This document shows positions 8,355 to 17,162 of a stretch of DNA of 64,000 bases, piece by piece (position 1 is the stretch's first letter; each line of letters starts with the position of its first letter). The position numbers were made by a program, and so were the translations under genes. Source of the DNA: Alistipes provencensis. GTDB taxonomy: Bacteria; Bacteroidota; Bacteroidia; Bacteroidales; Rikenellaceae. Under the pieces are notes generated by a model. It saw only the letters and a list, made by a program, of their open reading frames with translations. It was not told where the DNA came from and made no database searches. The stretch covers positions 248,001-312,000 of the forward strand of contig NZ_LT559262.1 in the NCBI RefSeq assembly GCF_900083545.1. The letters run 5' to 3'.

Positions 8355-9812
8355 TCAGAATCGTCTTACGGGCCGGATGCGGCAATATTGTCCGCCATTT
8401 TTCGGCATCACCCGATACATTCCCTGATCCAGTTGGATAGACCAAACGGAATCTCCGTCTCCATTTTCATAACAAGAATACAGACGACCGGTCAGAACGA
8501 GCGGATTCGAACCTGAAATAGCATCGAGTTTCGTTTTAAACAACTGACGCGCCGCCACAGCATCCGAGGAGTTATATCCATTCAAAGCAACATTATCTGC
8601 TGTCGCTTTCCACTCAGAGTGAGCAGTAGGATCCATTCCGCACATCACCAGATAAAGTTCCCGCAATTCCGGACGCGTAGGCACATACCAAACGCCATCA
8701 ACATCACCACCGTTCTTCGTATTCAGTACCCAGTCGAAACCCGGATATTCGGTTGCGAAATTGACATCCTTACGCAAACCTATCAGTTGCTGCGTTACAA
8801 TCCATCCATCCTCGGGCTCTTCGCGCATCAACGTTACGCCGTTGTTCTTTTCGCTCTGATTCGGACCCCAGTTCCCGGTCTTCTCCTGATGGGACAAGAT
8901 TACACCGTGCAAACCGCTTTCCGAAACCGAGAAAACAATACCCTCGGGCGCTGTGTCGTTGGGCCAATAGTCCGCTATCTGATAGAGATTCCGCTGATAG
9001 GCGACCACCGGAAGGCGCACCACGGTCGAAGCCGCAAAGGTCTTGGCGGAGGTGGTCTTCTGAACCATCTTCTCCACCCCGTCCACGGAGATGGTAAAGA
9101 CGGCGTCGCAGGGAGTTGCCGAACCTTCTACCGCAATGTAAAACGTCGCCGCCGTCGCCGAAAGCGTCACGCCGTCACCGGGACACGCGAGCGTGTAGCT
9201 TTTCGTCGTTCCGCCCGAAGGCGTCAGGTCCAGACGCACCGAGGTCACCTTTTCACCGTCGCCGGTCAGCCGGAGGCAGGCGACCGAAACCTTACTCTCG
9301 AAAACGATCGGCTCGCCCGAATTACCGACCTCGGCCCGCATGACATGGGCAGCGGGATCGAAACTGCCGGGAGTATAGGTCTGCGCCGCAGGCACGGCAA
9401 ATTCGCTCGCAGCCAGCTCCGCGGGGTAATAAATCTCGGCAATGGCCGACGGAGGCGTCTGGTCGTCGTCATAGGTAAACGTGCCGCTGCCGGAGCCGCC
9501 CGAACCTACCAGTTTATAGGCATGTCCGACAGCATGCTCCTCCACCGTTTCGTAAGCGATGATCCGGTCTTCCGCATCCCAGAACACGGGAAGTTTCCCG
9601 TCGGCTTCGTCGCCGAACGACGCCCGGGTTCCGGACGCGCCGAACTCCGCCATGCCGACGGTCAGCGTGCGGATGCCGTCCCCGACGGCAGGAGTATCGG
9701 GATTCCCGGCGTCGGGCGTCCCGTTCATTTCATCGAATCCGTCCCCGGAACAACCCGGAAACAGCAGGGCGCACGCCAGTGCCGCACCTGCAAGGAAAGT
9801 CAGTTTTTTCAT
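8355..9812 (-). CDS. Fimbrillin-like surface lipoprotein
   Basis: The 485-aa protein has a lipoprotein signal (MKKLTFLAGAALACALLFPGC). Residues ~40-270 form fimbrillin-type beta domains with an early GTRASF motif, as seen near the N-terminus of many Bacteroidales fimbrillins. The C-terminal ~200 residues (WYVPTRPELRELY, final CRIRPVRRF) match the DUF1566/paralogous-domain type found at the end of such lipoproteins. The protein would be anchored in the outer membrane and exposed at the surface. I chose ATG 9812; an in-frame ATG at 9839 overlaps the stop of the small ORF upstream and would add nine residues. The domain plan and the preceding small ORF match the gene at 1-1944, but the two sequences differ widely. 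Confidence 0.85.
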   Translation of the reverse strand: MKKLTFLAGAALACALLFPGCSGDGFDEMNGTPDAGNPDTPAVGDGIRTLTVGMAEFGASGTRASFGDEADGKLPVFWDAEDRIIAYETVEEHAVGHAYKLVGSGGSGSGTFTYDDDQTPPSAIAEIYYPAELAASEFAVPAAQTYTPGSFDPAAHVMRAEVGNSGEPIVFESKVSVACLRLTGDGEKVTSVRLDLTPSGGTTKSYTLACPGDGVTLSATAATFYIAVEGSATPCDAVFTISVDGVEKMVQKTTSAKTFAASTVVRLPVVAYQRNLYQIADYWPNDTAPEGIVFSVSESGLHGVILSHQEKTGNWGPNQSEKNNGVTLMREEPEDGWIVTQQLIGLRKDVNFATEYPGFDWVLNTKNGGDVDGVWYVPTRPELRELYLVMCGMDPTAHSEWKATADNVALNGYNSSDAVAARQLFKTKLDAISGSNPLVLTGRLYSCYENGDGDSVWSIQLDQGMYRVMPKNGGQYCRIRPVRRF

Positions 9813-9832
9813 GGCCGTCGTGTTTATCGGGT

Positions 9833-9994
9833 TTACCATTTGTCCTCGTCCACGACGCCGAATTCGGGAAGCGTCAGGTCATCGTAATCGGTGGAAGCGG
9901 CGAAACCGCGCTCCACGGCTACCTCTACGACCGTAACGGCAGGAGCCGTGTATCGGTCCCCCGAGGCGTGGGGGGGGGTAAATCTGTACTGCAT
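9833..9994 (-). CDS. Small ORF (53 aa) upstream of the second fimbrillin
   Basis: The ORF runs from ATG 9994 to TAA and ends in an overlap (ATGGTAA) with an in-frame ATG of the fimbrillin gene. The peptide carries VVEVAVERGFAAST and ends VVDEDKW. This pairs with VGVAEIRTERGFAGST and the acidic late-Trp end of the 41-aa ORF at 2 kb. The N-terminal part contains a run of nine C bases on the coding strand (Thr-Pro-Pro-His codons). A TAAATTTG promoter box lies 26 bases upstream, so the small ORF is the first gene of the transcript. The function is unknown. Confidence 0.65.
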   Translation of the reverse strand: MQYRFTPPHASGDRYTAPAVTVVEVAVERGFAASTDYDDLTLPEFGVVDEDKW

Positions 9995-10019
9995 AACGTT
10001 GAAGTTTTAGGTATATGTA

Positions 10020-10053
10020 CAAATTTAGGCAAGCCCCCGGAGGCGGGTTGAAA
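10020..10053 (-). promoter_or_regulatory. Promoter of the small ORF-fimbrillin unit
   Basis: A -7 box TAAATTTG (10020-10027) has TTTC at 10050-10053 in the -33 position with a 22-base spacer. The predicted transcript starts about 20 bases before the small ORF ATG. Confidence 0.55.
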
Positions 10054-10108
10054 CAATCGTACATTAAATTGAAACGATCATACATATGTCTGAACGCGGA
10101 AAAATCGT

Positions 10109-10116
10109 TACCTTTG
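10109..10116 (+). promoter_or_regulatory. -7 promoter box of the phosphoesterase gene
   Basis: TACCTTTG fits TAnnTTTG and lies 16 bases before the ATG at 10132. The -33 region is weak. Confidence 0.5.
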
Positions 10117-10131
10117 CCGAAAACAAATCCC

Positions 10132-10626
10132 ATGAAACGCATCGGCATCCTGTCCGACACCCACGGCACCTTCGACGAAACCCTGATGAATTTCTTCCGC
10201 GACGTCGACGAACTCTGGCATGCGGGCGACATCGGGTCGATCGAGCTGGCCGACCGAATCGCCGCCTTCAAACCGCTCCGGGCCGTGAGCGGCAACATCG
10301 ACGGCGGAATGACACGCCGCGTCTACCCGACGTTCCTCTCGTTCGAATGCGAGGGCGTCCGGGTGCTGATGACCCACATCGGGGGCTATCCGCGCCACTA
10401 CGATCCGCGCGCCGTGGCCAAAATCCAGTCCGTACACCCGAAGCTCTTCATCGCCGGACATTCCCACATACTCAAGGTGGCCTACGACCCCGTTTACGAC
10501 CTGCTGGCGGTCAATCCGGGAGCCGCCGGGGAGTTCGGGTTCCACAAGGTCCGCACCGCCGTGCGGCTTGTGATCGACGGCACGGAGATGCGCGACATGG
10601 AGGTCGGCGAATGGCCGCGAAAATAG
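10132..10626 (+). CDS. YfcE/MJ0936-type metallophosphoesterase
   Basis: The 164-aa protein is a small calcineurin-like phosphoesterase. Metal-binding motifs are visible in order: SDTHG (residues 8-12), WHAGDIGS, SGNIDGG (GNxD type), MTHIGGYP and AGHSH. The family hydrolyses phosphodiesters in vitro; the cellular substrate is not known. The frame is open upstream from 10015, but the ATG at 10132 (MKRIGILSDTHG) gives the usual length and lies after the promoter box. The gene is divergent from the fimbrillin unit and stands alone. Confidence 0.9.
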   Translation: MKRIGILSDTHGTFDETLMNFFRDVDELWHAGDIGSIELADRIAAFKPLRAVSGNIDGGMTRRVYPTFLSFECEGVRVLMTHIGGYPRHYDPRAVAKIQSVHPKLFIAGHSHILKVAYDPVYDLLAVNPGAAGEFGFHKVRTAVRLVIDGTEMRDMEVGEWPRK

Positions 10627-10710
10627 AACGATCGGATTTCACCCGAGCCAAAAGTGATTGCTCAGACAGACTTTTTCAGCTACCCACCCGCCCGAAAGCA
10701 ATTTATATGT

Positions 10711-10736
10711 CAAAAAAAGCCGGGATAGCACTCCGG
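10711..10736 (-). terminator. Possible weak terminator on the minus strand
   Basis: A short CCGG...CCGG stem is followed on the minus strand by seven T. It lies just downstream of a small minus-strand ORF and faces the convergent phosphoesterase gene. The stem is only about 4 bp, so the call is tentative. Confidence 0.4.
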
Positions 10737-10805
10737 ATGGACAACACTGATAGTCAAAGCAATAAATACCACATTCTCCCGAGACACCCCACAGAACGGC
10801 CCATT

Positions 10806-10973
10806 TTATACAATTCCGGCCAGACGAAACCCAATACAGCCCGCAATCGACTGATAAACAGCCTGTAGCCCCAATCCTTGGGTTCGGACCGGGACGGGTT
10901 CAAAACGCGGAACGATCTCATAATCAAAAGACATCGTCCAGCACCCAAACAAAAACGCTCCGGCAATAATCAC
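10806..10973 (-). CDS. Possible small membrane protein or gene remnant
   Basis: A 55-codon frame from GTG 10973 to TAA 10806 has a hydrophobic start (VIIAGAFLFGCW) followed by MSFDYEIVPRFEPVPVRTQG and a weakly hydrophobic end (SIAGCIGFRLAGIV). The composition looks more like protein than chance sequence, and a possible terminator follows. An in-frame ATG at 10934 would give 42 aa. No ribosome site or promoter box is convincing, and the frame stays open only to a TGA 10 codons upstream of the GTG. It could be the tail of a decayed gene. It lies in the 393-base gap 10627-11019, which otherwise shows no gene. Confidence 0.3.
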   Translation of the reverse strand: MIIAGAFLFGCWTMSFDYEIVPRFEPVPVRTQGLGLQAVYQSIAGCIGFRLAGIV

Positions 10974-11019
10974 ATACGCTTCGCCGTTAGTATAGCGAAT
11001 TCATTAACGACGACGCAAC

Positions 11020-13473
11020 ATGCAACTGAAAATTTCAAAGACGCTGGAGGGTATCATCGCCCGTTCGGCATTCAACACGACGAAGGCGGGTATGACGCAC
11101 TCGCTCAAAGACTTTCTCACGCTGGAGCTGCTCCGCGAAGAGGGGTCGCTCGCCTATCAGCTTTTATCCTCCCGGCTCAAGGACTGGGAGCTTTATCAGG
11201 TACGCCTGCGCATCGAGCGGGAACTCATCAACATCAAACCGCAGGAGACGCTCTCTCCGGAAACTTTCTTCCATGATTTCACCGAGGAGCTTCTCTCGAC
11301 GTCGGGTGCCACCCGGAGCGTCTCCACGGCCCACGCGCTGCTGGCCATCGTCAAAGACCGCACGACGGCCACCGCGCGCGTACTGGAGATGTACCATGTA
11401 ACCCCGGAGACCGTAGCCGAAGACCTGCAAAAGTTCTCCGTGGGCGACGACTTCCGTTCCGAGATACAGGTCCACATGCTCGACTTCGGCGAGGAGAACA
11501 AATCCGCCGGGAAGGAGTCGGAACACCTGCTGGACAAATTCGGCGTGAACCTTACGCGGCAGGCCCGCGAGGGTAAGATCGACCCCGTCGTGGGTCGTGA
11601 GCAGGAGATCGAGCGCGTGGTGCAGATACTCTCGCGCCGCAAGAAGAACAACCCGATCCTGATCGGCGAGGCCGGCGTGGGCAAGAGCGCCATCGTCGAG
11701 GGGCTGGCGCTGCGCATAGCGCGCGGCGAGGTGCCCTACACCATCGCCGACAAGACGCTCTTCTCGCTCGACGTCTCGTCGCTCGTGGCGGGCACGAAGT
11801 TCCGCGGCGAGTTCGAAGAGCGCATGCAGCAGTTGATCGACGAACTGCGCAAGGCCAAGGACACGATCATCTTCATCGACGAGATACACACCATCGTCGG
11901 TGCCGGCTCGACGCAGGGGAGCCTCGACACGGCCAATATCCTCAAACCGGCCTTGGCGCGCGGCGAGCTGCAGACCATCGGCGCGACGACGCTCGACGAG
12001 TACCGCGAGAATATCGAGAGCGACTCGGCCCTCGAGCGGCGCTTCCAGAAGGTGATGGTCGAACCCACGACGCCCGAACAGACGCTCCAGATTCTGCACA
12101 ACATCGCTCCCCACTACGAGCAGCACCACAAGGTGCGCTACAGCGAGGAGGCGCTGCAGGCATGCGTGAACCTCACCGGACGCTACATCACCGACCGCTA
12201 CTTCCCCGACAAGGCCATCGACGTCATGGACGAGGCCGGATCGCGGGCGCACCTGCAGTCGGCGCGCGAGCCCGAGGAACTGCAGGCCATGAAGACGGCG
12301 CTCTGCGAGGCCAAGCGCGAACGCCGCGAAGCGGTCGAGGCGCTAATCTATGAGAAGGCCGCGTCGGCCCGCATGCGCGAGATCGCGCTGCGCTCGAAGC
12401 TGGGCGAGACCAGCGCCGAGTGGAAGCGCTCTTTGGAAAACAACCCCGTGGAGATCACCGCGGAGCACATCCAGCAGGTCATCACCGCGATGACGGGCAT
12501 CCCGGCCGAGCGGGTCTCGGGCGGCGAGATGACCCGCCTGCAGACCCTGCGCGAACACCTCGCCCGGCGCGTAGTGGGACAGCAGGAGGCCGTGGAGAAG
12601 ATTTCGCGGACGATCCAGCGCTCCCGCGCGGGGCTCAAGGACGAGAACCGCCCCATCGGAGTCTTCCTCTTCGTGGGTCCCACGGGCGTGGGCAAGACCC
12701 TGCTGGCCAAGGAGGTGTCGAAATGGCTGTTCGACGAACACCGCGGACTGATCCGTATCGACATGAGCGAATACGGCGAGAAACACAACGTGGCGCGCCT
12801 GATCGGCTCGCCCCCCGGATACGTCGGTTACGGCGAAGGAGGCCAGTTAACGGAGGCCGTGCGTCGTCAGCCCTACGCCGTGGTGCTCTTCGACGAGATC
12901 GAGAAGGCCCATCCCGAGGTCTTCAACGCCATGCTGCAGATCTTCGACGAGGGGCACCTCACCGACGGCTCGGGACGCAAGGTCGACTTCCGCAACACGA
13001 TCATCATCATGACCTCGAACGTGGGTTCGCGGGCCGTGGTCCGGAAATCGGTGCAGGTGGGTTACAGCACCACCTCCAAAAGCGCCGTGGCCGACCTGAC
13101 GCCCCAGAGCGAGTACCGCAAGGCGCTGGAACAGACCTTCGCCCCGGAGTTCCTCAACCGCATCGACGACATCATCCTGTTCCGCACGCTGGAGATCGGC
13201 GACGTGGAGCGCATCATCGAGCTGGAGCTTCAGGGACTGCTCAACCGCACGAAGAAGCTGGGCTACAAGGTGAAGATTACCGAGGGCGCCAAGCGCCGTC
13301 TGGCGGCCATGGGTTACGAATCGCGCTATGGCGTGCGTTCGCTCAAGCGGACGCTGATGGACAACGTCGAGGAACCGCTCTCGGCGCTGATTATCGACGG
13401 CAAGCTCCACGAGGGCGACACCGTAGTCGTGGAGTCGGACAAGGCCCACGGCGTGAAGCTGCGCGTGGCCTGA
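11020..13473 (+). CDS. clpC: ClpC/ClpA-type AAA+ unfoldase
   Basis: The 817-aa Hsp100 protein unfolds substrates for the ClpP peptidase or disaggregates them. It has an N-terminal Clp-N-like domain (residues ~1-150, diverged), a first AAA module with Walker A GEAGVGKS near 215 and Walker B IIFIDEIH near 283, a short coiled middle region (~410-470), and a second AAA module with Walker A GPTGVGKT near 552, followed by the C-terminal D2-small domain. The short middle region fits ClpC/ClpA rather than ClpB. A ClpP-docking loop is plausible in D2 but was not resolved by eye. clpP lies at 29 kb. The gene is monocistronic, with a strong terminator downstream. Confidence 0.92.
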   Translation: MQLKISKTLEGIIARSAFNTTKAGMTHSLKDFLTLELLREEGSLAYQLLSSRLKDWELYQVRLRIERELINIKPQETLSPETFFHDFTEELLSTSGATRSVSTAHALLAIVKDRTTATARVLEMYHVTPETVAEDLQKFSVGDDFRSEIQVHMLDFGEENKSAGKESEHLLDKFGVNLTRQAREGKIDPVVGREQEIERVVQILSRRKKNNPILIGEAGVGKSAIVEGLALRIARGEVPYTIADKTLFSLDVSSLVAGTKFRGEFEERMQQLIDELRKAKDTIIFIDEIHTIVGAGSTQGSLDTANILKPALARGELQTIGATTLDEYRENIESDSALERRFQKVMVEPTTPEQTLQILHNIAPHYEQHHKVRYSEEALQACVNLTGRYITDRYFPDKAIDVMDEAGSRAHLQSAREPEELQAMKTALCEAKRERREAVEALIYEKAASARMREIALRSKLGETSAEWKRSLENNPVEITAEHIQQVITAMTGIPAERVSGGEMTRLQTLREHLARRVVGQQEAVEKISRTIQRSRAGLKDENRPIGVFLFVGPTGVGKTLLAKEVSKWLFDEHRGLIRIDMSEYGEKHNVARLIGSPPGYVGYGEGGQLTEAVRRQPYAVVLFDEIEKAHPEVFNAMLQIFDEGHLTDGSGRKVDFRNTIIIMTSNVGSRAVVRKSVQVGYSTTSKSAVADLTPQSEYRKALEQTFAPEFLNRIDDIILFRTLEIGDVERIIELELQGLLNRTKKLGYKVKITEGAKRRLAAMGYESRYGVRSLKRTLMDNVEEPLSALIIDGKLHEGDTVVVESDKAHGVKLRVA

Positions 13474-13491
13474 GCCACAGAGTGTTTGCAA

Positions 13492-13524
13492 AGGGACCGG
13501 ATCGCCTGATCCGGCCCCTTTTTT
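13492..13524 (+). terminator. Terminator after clpC
   Basis: A GC-rich stem (GGGACCGGATC / GATCCGGCCCC) with a GCCT loop ends in six T, about 20 bases past the clpC stop. Confidence 0.9.
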
Positions 13525-13580
13525 CGCTCCCCGAAACCGGTTTTTTGCCGGAGTACGCTGGAATTTACCATTTTTATGAC

Positions 13581-13588
13581 TAAATTTG
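13581..13588 (+). promoter_or_regulatory. -7 promoter box of the sensor kinase
   Basis: TAAATTTG fits TAnnTTTG, 34 bases before the ATG at 13623. Confidence 0.55.
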
Positions 13589-13622
13589 TCCTGAATTTTT
13601 CAAAACGTCCTTTCGAACCGAC

Positions 13623-15665
13623 ATGCGTCCGATTTTCCTGCGAGTCCTTGCGGGACTCATGCCTTTGATCCTCTGCGCCGTCCTGACGGCGCGAGCCGCC
13701 GTACCCGCCGCCGACAGCCTGTCGGCCGCACTCCCCGAAGCACACACCGCCGCCGACCGCGAGCGAATTTATGTACAACTGGCCGATCTCAGCGCCGACA
13801 GCCTCCCGCTCGCCGCATCCTTTTGGGAGAAGGCGCTCGCCGAAGCCGTCAAGGCCGGTGACGACTACGGATGCCGCGAGGCCCTCGACCGGCTCGTGCA
13901 GAAGCTGGCCGTCCGGGAGCCCGACCGGGCCCTGCAATACGTCCATCTGGCTGACAGTCTCCTTCCCGAGCGCCGTTACGCCCTGTTCCGCTCGTCGCTC
14001 AACGCTTTCTGGCTCTGGAAACAGATGTCCGCCGCCAACTCGTTCGAGGCGATCGACCGTGCGCTGGCTGAGTTCCGCGAACGGCGGCCGGGCAGCCTCA
14101 CTCCCGAGGAGCAGATCGAATGGGAGTTCCTGACGGGACTCTCGATCGACTATTCGTCGATCGCCACCGAAGCCTACGGCAACATCCCCCAAGCCATCCC
14201 CTATGTGGAGAAGGCCCTCGCCAAACTTGAAAAATACCCGTTCGAAGAGCGCGTCCACCTCGAAAAGCTCTGCCGCGAGGAGCTCAGCGACATCTACCTC
14301 TACGCCGACGACCCGCGTGCGGCCGACCAGATTCGCAGAAACATCGACCTGCACCGCGCGTGGCTGGCGGCCGACACGCGTTTCGAACGGCCCCGCCGCG
14401 ATACGACGGAATACCTGATGCGTTCCTACGGCAAGATGGTCTTCCTGCTCGATCTCATCCCCCGGGAAGAGCTCTCCGAATATTACGACAAATGCATGCG
14501 GCTGGCCCGGGAGCGGAACGACCGCGAGGAGATTTACGGCACCAGCGCCCGCTATTACGAATGCATGGGCGACAACCTGCAGGCCGCAGCATACGCCGAC
14601 TCGGTGCTGAACTTCTATATCCGAACCGGCAAAAAGGCGGACCTCGGCTCTATCTACATAGCCCAGTCGCACATGTACGAGAAGGCTGGCGAATACGAAA
14701 AGGCCCTCAAAGCCGTGCGGGAGGGCAACGATTTCCGTTACTACAACCGCATGGACCAAGCGCAGGGCAAGCTGGCCGAGATGCAGGCCCTCTACGACGT
14801 CAACCGCCTCGAGCTCGAGAAGGCCCGGCTGGCCGACCGTAACAAGTTTTTCCTGCTCATCGCCGGCGGCATCGTGGTGGTGGTGCTCATCGGGTGGATC
14901 ATCTACCAGCAGATCATGGTCCGGCGGCTGGAACGCACCCGCGAACAGCTCACCGCGGCCAATGCGGAGGCACGGAGGCAAAGCTGCCGCGCACAGGAGA
15001 GCGAGAAGATGAAGACGGCGTTCATCAACTCGATGTGCCACGAGATACGCACGCCCCTGAACGCCATCAACGGATTCTCCGAGCTGCTGCTGACCGAAGA
15101 GGACCCCGAGACCCGGCAGGCTTTCCAGACCGAGATCGGCAAGAGCACCAAAGCTCTGACCACCCTGCTGGAGAACATGCTCGAACTCTCGCAGCTCATC
15201 AGTACCGAGGGTCCGCTCCCGGTAGCCCAGACCGACGTCTGCCTGCTCTGTACCGAACGGCTGGAACTGCAAAAGCAGCTTACGGATAACCCGGCAATCG
15301 AATACGTCTGCGAAGCGGGGGGGGGTATCGAGATACCCACCAACGCCTTCTACCTGACGCGCGTCGTCGATAACCTGCTGCACAACGCCGCCAAATTCAC
15401 CGCCGCGGGAAGCGTCACGCTCTCCTGCCGCAACGACGGGGAGCGCCGCACGCTGCACATCGCCGTCAGCGACACGGGCATCGGCATCCCGCCCGAGAAG
15501 CAGGAGTGGGTCTTCGAACGCTTCACCAAGGTCGACCCGTTCAAGCCCGGCTCGGGCATCGGACTCTACCTCTCGCGGCAGATCGTCACCCGCCTCGGGG
15601 GCACCATCCGCGTCTGCCCCGAGTACCGCGAGGGGTGCCGCATCCTGATCGAACTTCCCTACTGA
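13623..15665 (+). CDS. TPR-containing membrane sensor histidine kinase (orphan)
   Basis: The 680-aa protein has a signal peptide, a ~380-residue periplasmic helical region of TPR character (for example MYEKAGEYEKALKAVREGND), one membrane helix near 409-427 (LLIAGGIVVVVLIGWIIY), a coiled linker, and a cytoplasmic kinase. The phosphorylated His is in MCHEIRTPLNAI near residue 472. The ATPase boxes are DNLLHNAAKF (N, ~583), DTGIGIP (G1, ~617) and GSGIGLYLS (G2, ~642). No receiver domain or response regulator gene is adjacent, so its partner is elsewhere. A run of nine G (15317-15325) codes for Gly-Gly-Gly just before the N-box. The signal sensed is unknown. Confidence 0.93.
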   Translation: MRPIFLRVLAGLMPLILCAVLTARAAVPAADSLSAALPEAHTAADRERIYVQLADLSADSLPLAASFWEKALAEAVKAGDDYGCREALDRLVQKLAVREPDRALQYVHLADSLLPERRYALFRSSLNAFWLWKQMSAANSFEAIDRALAEFRERRPGSLTPEEQIEWEFLTGLSIDYSSIATEAYGNIPQAIPYVEKALAKLEKYPFEERVHLEKLCREELSDIYLYADDPRAADQIRRNIDLHRAWLAADTRFERPRRDTTEYLMRSYGKMVFLLDLIPREELSEYYDKCMRLARERNDREEIYGTSARYYECMGDNLQAAAYADSVLNFYIRTGKKADLGSIYIAQSHMYEKAGEYEKALKAVREGNDFRYYNRMDQAQGKLAEMQALYDVNRLELEKARLADRNKFFLLIAGGIVVVVLIGWIIYQQIMVRRLERTREQLTAANAEARRQSCRAQESEKMKTAFINSMCHEIRTPLNAINGFSELLLTEEDPETRQAFQTEIGKSTKALTTLLENMLELSQLISTEGPLPVAQTDVCLLCTERLELQKQLTDNPAIEYVCEAGGGIEIPTNAFYLTRVVDNLLHNAAKFTAAGSVTLSCRNDGERRTLHIAVSDTGIGIPPEKQEWVFERFTKVDPFKPGSGIGLYLSRQIVTRLGGTIRVCPEYREGCRILIELPY

Positions 15666-15716
15666 CACACCGAAGGGGTTTCCGGCGGTTTTTCCGCGCC
15701 GGAGGGGTACCGGAAA

Positions 15717-15746
15717 TTGTATTCCCGGCAGAATTCGCTATCTTTG
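15717..15746 (+). promoter_or_regulatory. Promoter of the MATE transporter gene
   Basis: TTG (15717-15719), a 19-base spacer and TATCTTTG (15739-15746) form one of the best Bacteroidetes promoters in the window. The leader is about 17-20 bases. Confidence 0.75.
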
Positions 15747-15766
15747 CACCCTAAAACCCGAATCGA

Positions 15767-17125
15767 ATGTACAGTTTCGCAACATACAAGGACCAGTACA
15801 AGGCCAACCTGAAGCTGGCGCTGCCCGTGGTGCTCACGCAGTTGGGGCAAATCCTGACGCAGGTAGCCGACAACCTGATGGTCGGCCGCTACGGCGGCGA
15901 CGACCCCACGCCGCTGGCCGCCGTGTCGTTCGGCGGCGCGGTCTTTTTCATCCTCTTCATCGCCGCCATCGGTATCGCACTCGGCATGACGCCCCTCGTG
16001 GGCGAACTCTACGCGCAGGGCGACCGCGAGAAATCGGCGGGCCTGCTGCAAAACGGCATCCTCTTTTACGGGCTGCTCGGTCTGGCGATGGCCGTCGTGC
16101 AGTATGCCGCCATCCCGCTGCTGTACCACCTCGGCCAACCCGCCGAAGTGGTCGACATGGCCATTCCCTACTACAAGATGCTGGTTTACAGCATGCCGTT
16201 CATCATGCTGTTCTTCACCTTCAAGCAGTTCCTCGAGGGCGTGGGCAACACCAAGGTCGAAATGGTCGTCACGATCGTCGCCAATCTGGCGAACATCGGC
16301 TTCAACTGGGTCTTCATCTACGGCCGCTACGGATTCCCCGAGATGGGCGCCGAGGGCGCGGGCCTCGGCACGCTGATGTCGCGCATCATCGCCCCGATCC
16401 TGATGATCGGGTACTTCTACAGCCGTGACAAGTACCGCGCTTACCTCGACGGATTCTCGCCCCGCAACTACTCGTGGGCCACGGTCAGAAAACTGCTCCA
16501 CATGGGGCTGCCGATCTCGCTGCAGATGTTCTTGGAGGCTTCGGCCTTCGTCGGCACGGGGATCATGATGGGATGGTTCAACAAGGAGACCATGAGCGCC
16601 AACCAGATCGCCACGACCATCGGCAACTGCGCCTTCATGATCGTCATGTCAATCGGTGCGGCCACCACCATCCGCGTGTCGCACTGCTACGGGGCGCGCA
16701 ACATCGGCGAACTATCGCTGGCGGCCAAGGCGTCGTATCACCTCGTGCTGGCGTGGAACGCTTTTGCGGCCATCGTCTTCATCACGATGCGCAACATCAT
16801 TCCGACCTTCTTCACCTCGAACGCCGAGGTGATCGCCATCGCCTCGAACCTGATGATCTTCGCCGCGCTGTACCAGCTTTCGGACGGCATCCAGAACGTC
16901 TCGGTAGGCATCCTGCGGGGCATTCAGGACGTGAAGATCATCATGCCCATCGCCTTCGTGTCGTACTGGCTGCTGAACCTCCCGGTGGGCTATCTCTTCG
17001 GCTTCACGATGGGCATGGGCCCCTCGGGACTCTTCTTGGGCTTCTCGTTCGGACTCTCGGCCGCCGCCGTGATGATGATCCTGCGCATCCGCCGCAGCAT
17101 CCGTAAACTCTACATGGCGAAATAA
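15767..17125 (+). CDS. MATE family efflux transporter
   Basis: The 452-aa protein has about 12 hydrophobic segments in two similar halves, as in NorM-type multidrug/toxin exporters driven by Na+ or H+. The first helix region (LALPVVLTQLGQILTQVADNL) carries the family pattern PxxxxQ...D. MVGRYGG and the second-half GLPISLQMFLEASAF are also typical. It sits in the inner membrane. The substrate cannot be told from sequence. The gene precedes ricT on the same strand with 37 bases between them, and ricT appears to have its own promoter. Confidence 0.93.
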   Translation: MYSFATYKDQYKANLKLALPVVLTQLGQILTQVADNLMVGRYGGDDPTPLAAVSFGGAVFFILFIAAIGIALGMTPLVGELYAQGDREKSAGLLQNGILFYGLLGLAMAVVQYAAIPLLYHLGQPAEVVDMAIPYYKMLVYSMPFIMLFFTFKQFLEGVGNTKVEMVVTIVANLANIGFNWVFIYGRYGFPEMGAEGAGLGTLMSRIIAPILMIGYFYSRDKYRAYLDGFSPRNYSWATVRKLLHMGLPISLQMFLEASAFVGTGIMMGWFNKETMSANQIATTIGNCAFMIVMSIGAATTIRVSHCYGARNIGELSLAAKASYHLVLAWNAFAAIVFITMRNIIPTFFTSNAEVIAIASNLMIFAALYQLSDGIQNVSVGILRGIQDVKIIMPIAFVSYWLLNLPVGYLFGFTMGMGPSGLFLGFSFGLSAAAVMMILRIRRSIRKLYMAK

Positions 17126-17136
17126 ATATTTTTTCG

Positions 17137-17144
17137 TATCTTTA
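17137..17144 (+). promoter_or_regulatory. -7 promoter box of ricT
   Basis: TATCTTTA is one base off TAnnTTTG and lies 19 bases before the ricT ATG. Confidence 0.45.
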
Positions 17145-17162
17145 CGCAAATTATACCCACCA

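Noticed and set aside
11942..12163. Short frames inside clpC and other conserved genes on both strands
   Set aside because: They are shadows of a strongly conserved coding frame and have no start signals or separate conservation that I can see.
13326..15668. 780-codon minus-strand open frame opposite the sensor kinase
   Set aside because: The plus-strand kinase has all signature boxes. Long antisense frames are common here because of the high GC content and codon bias.
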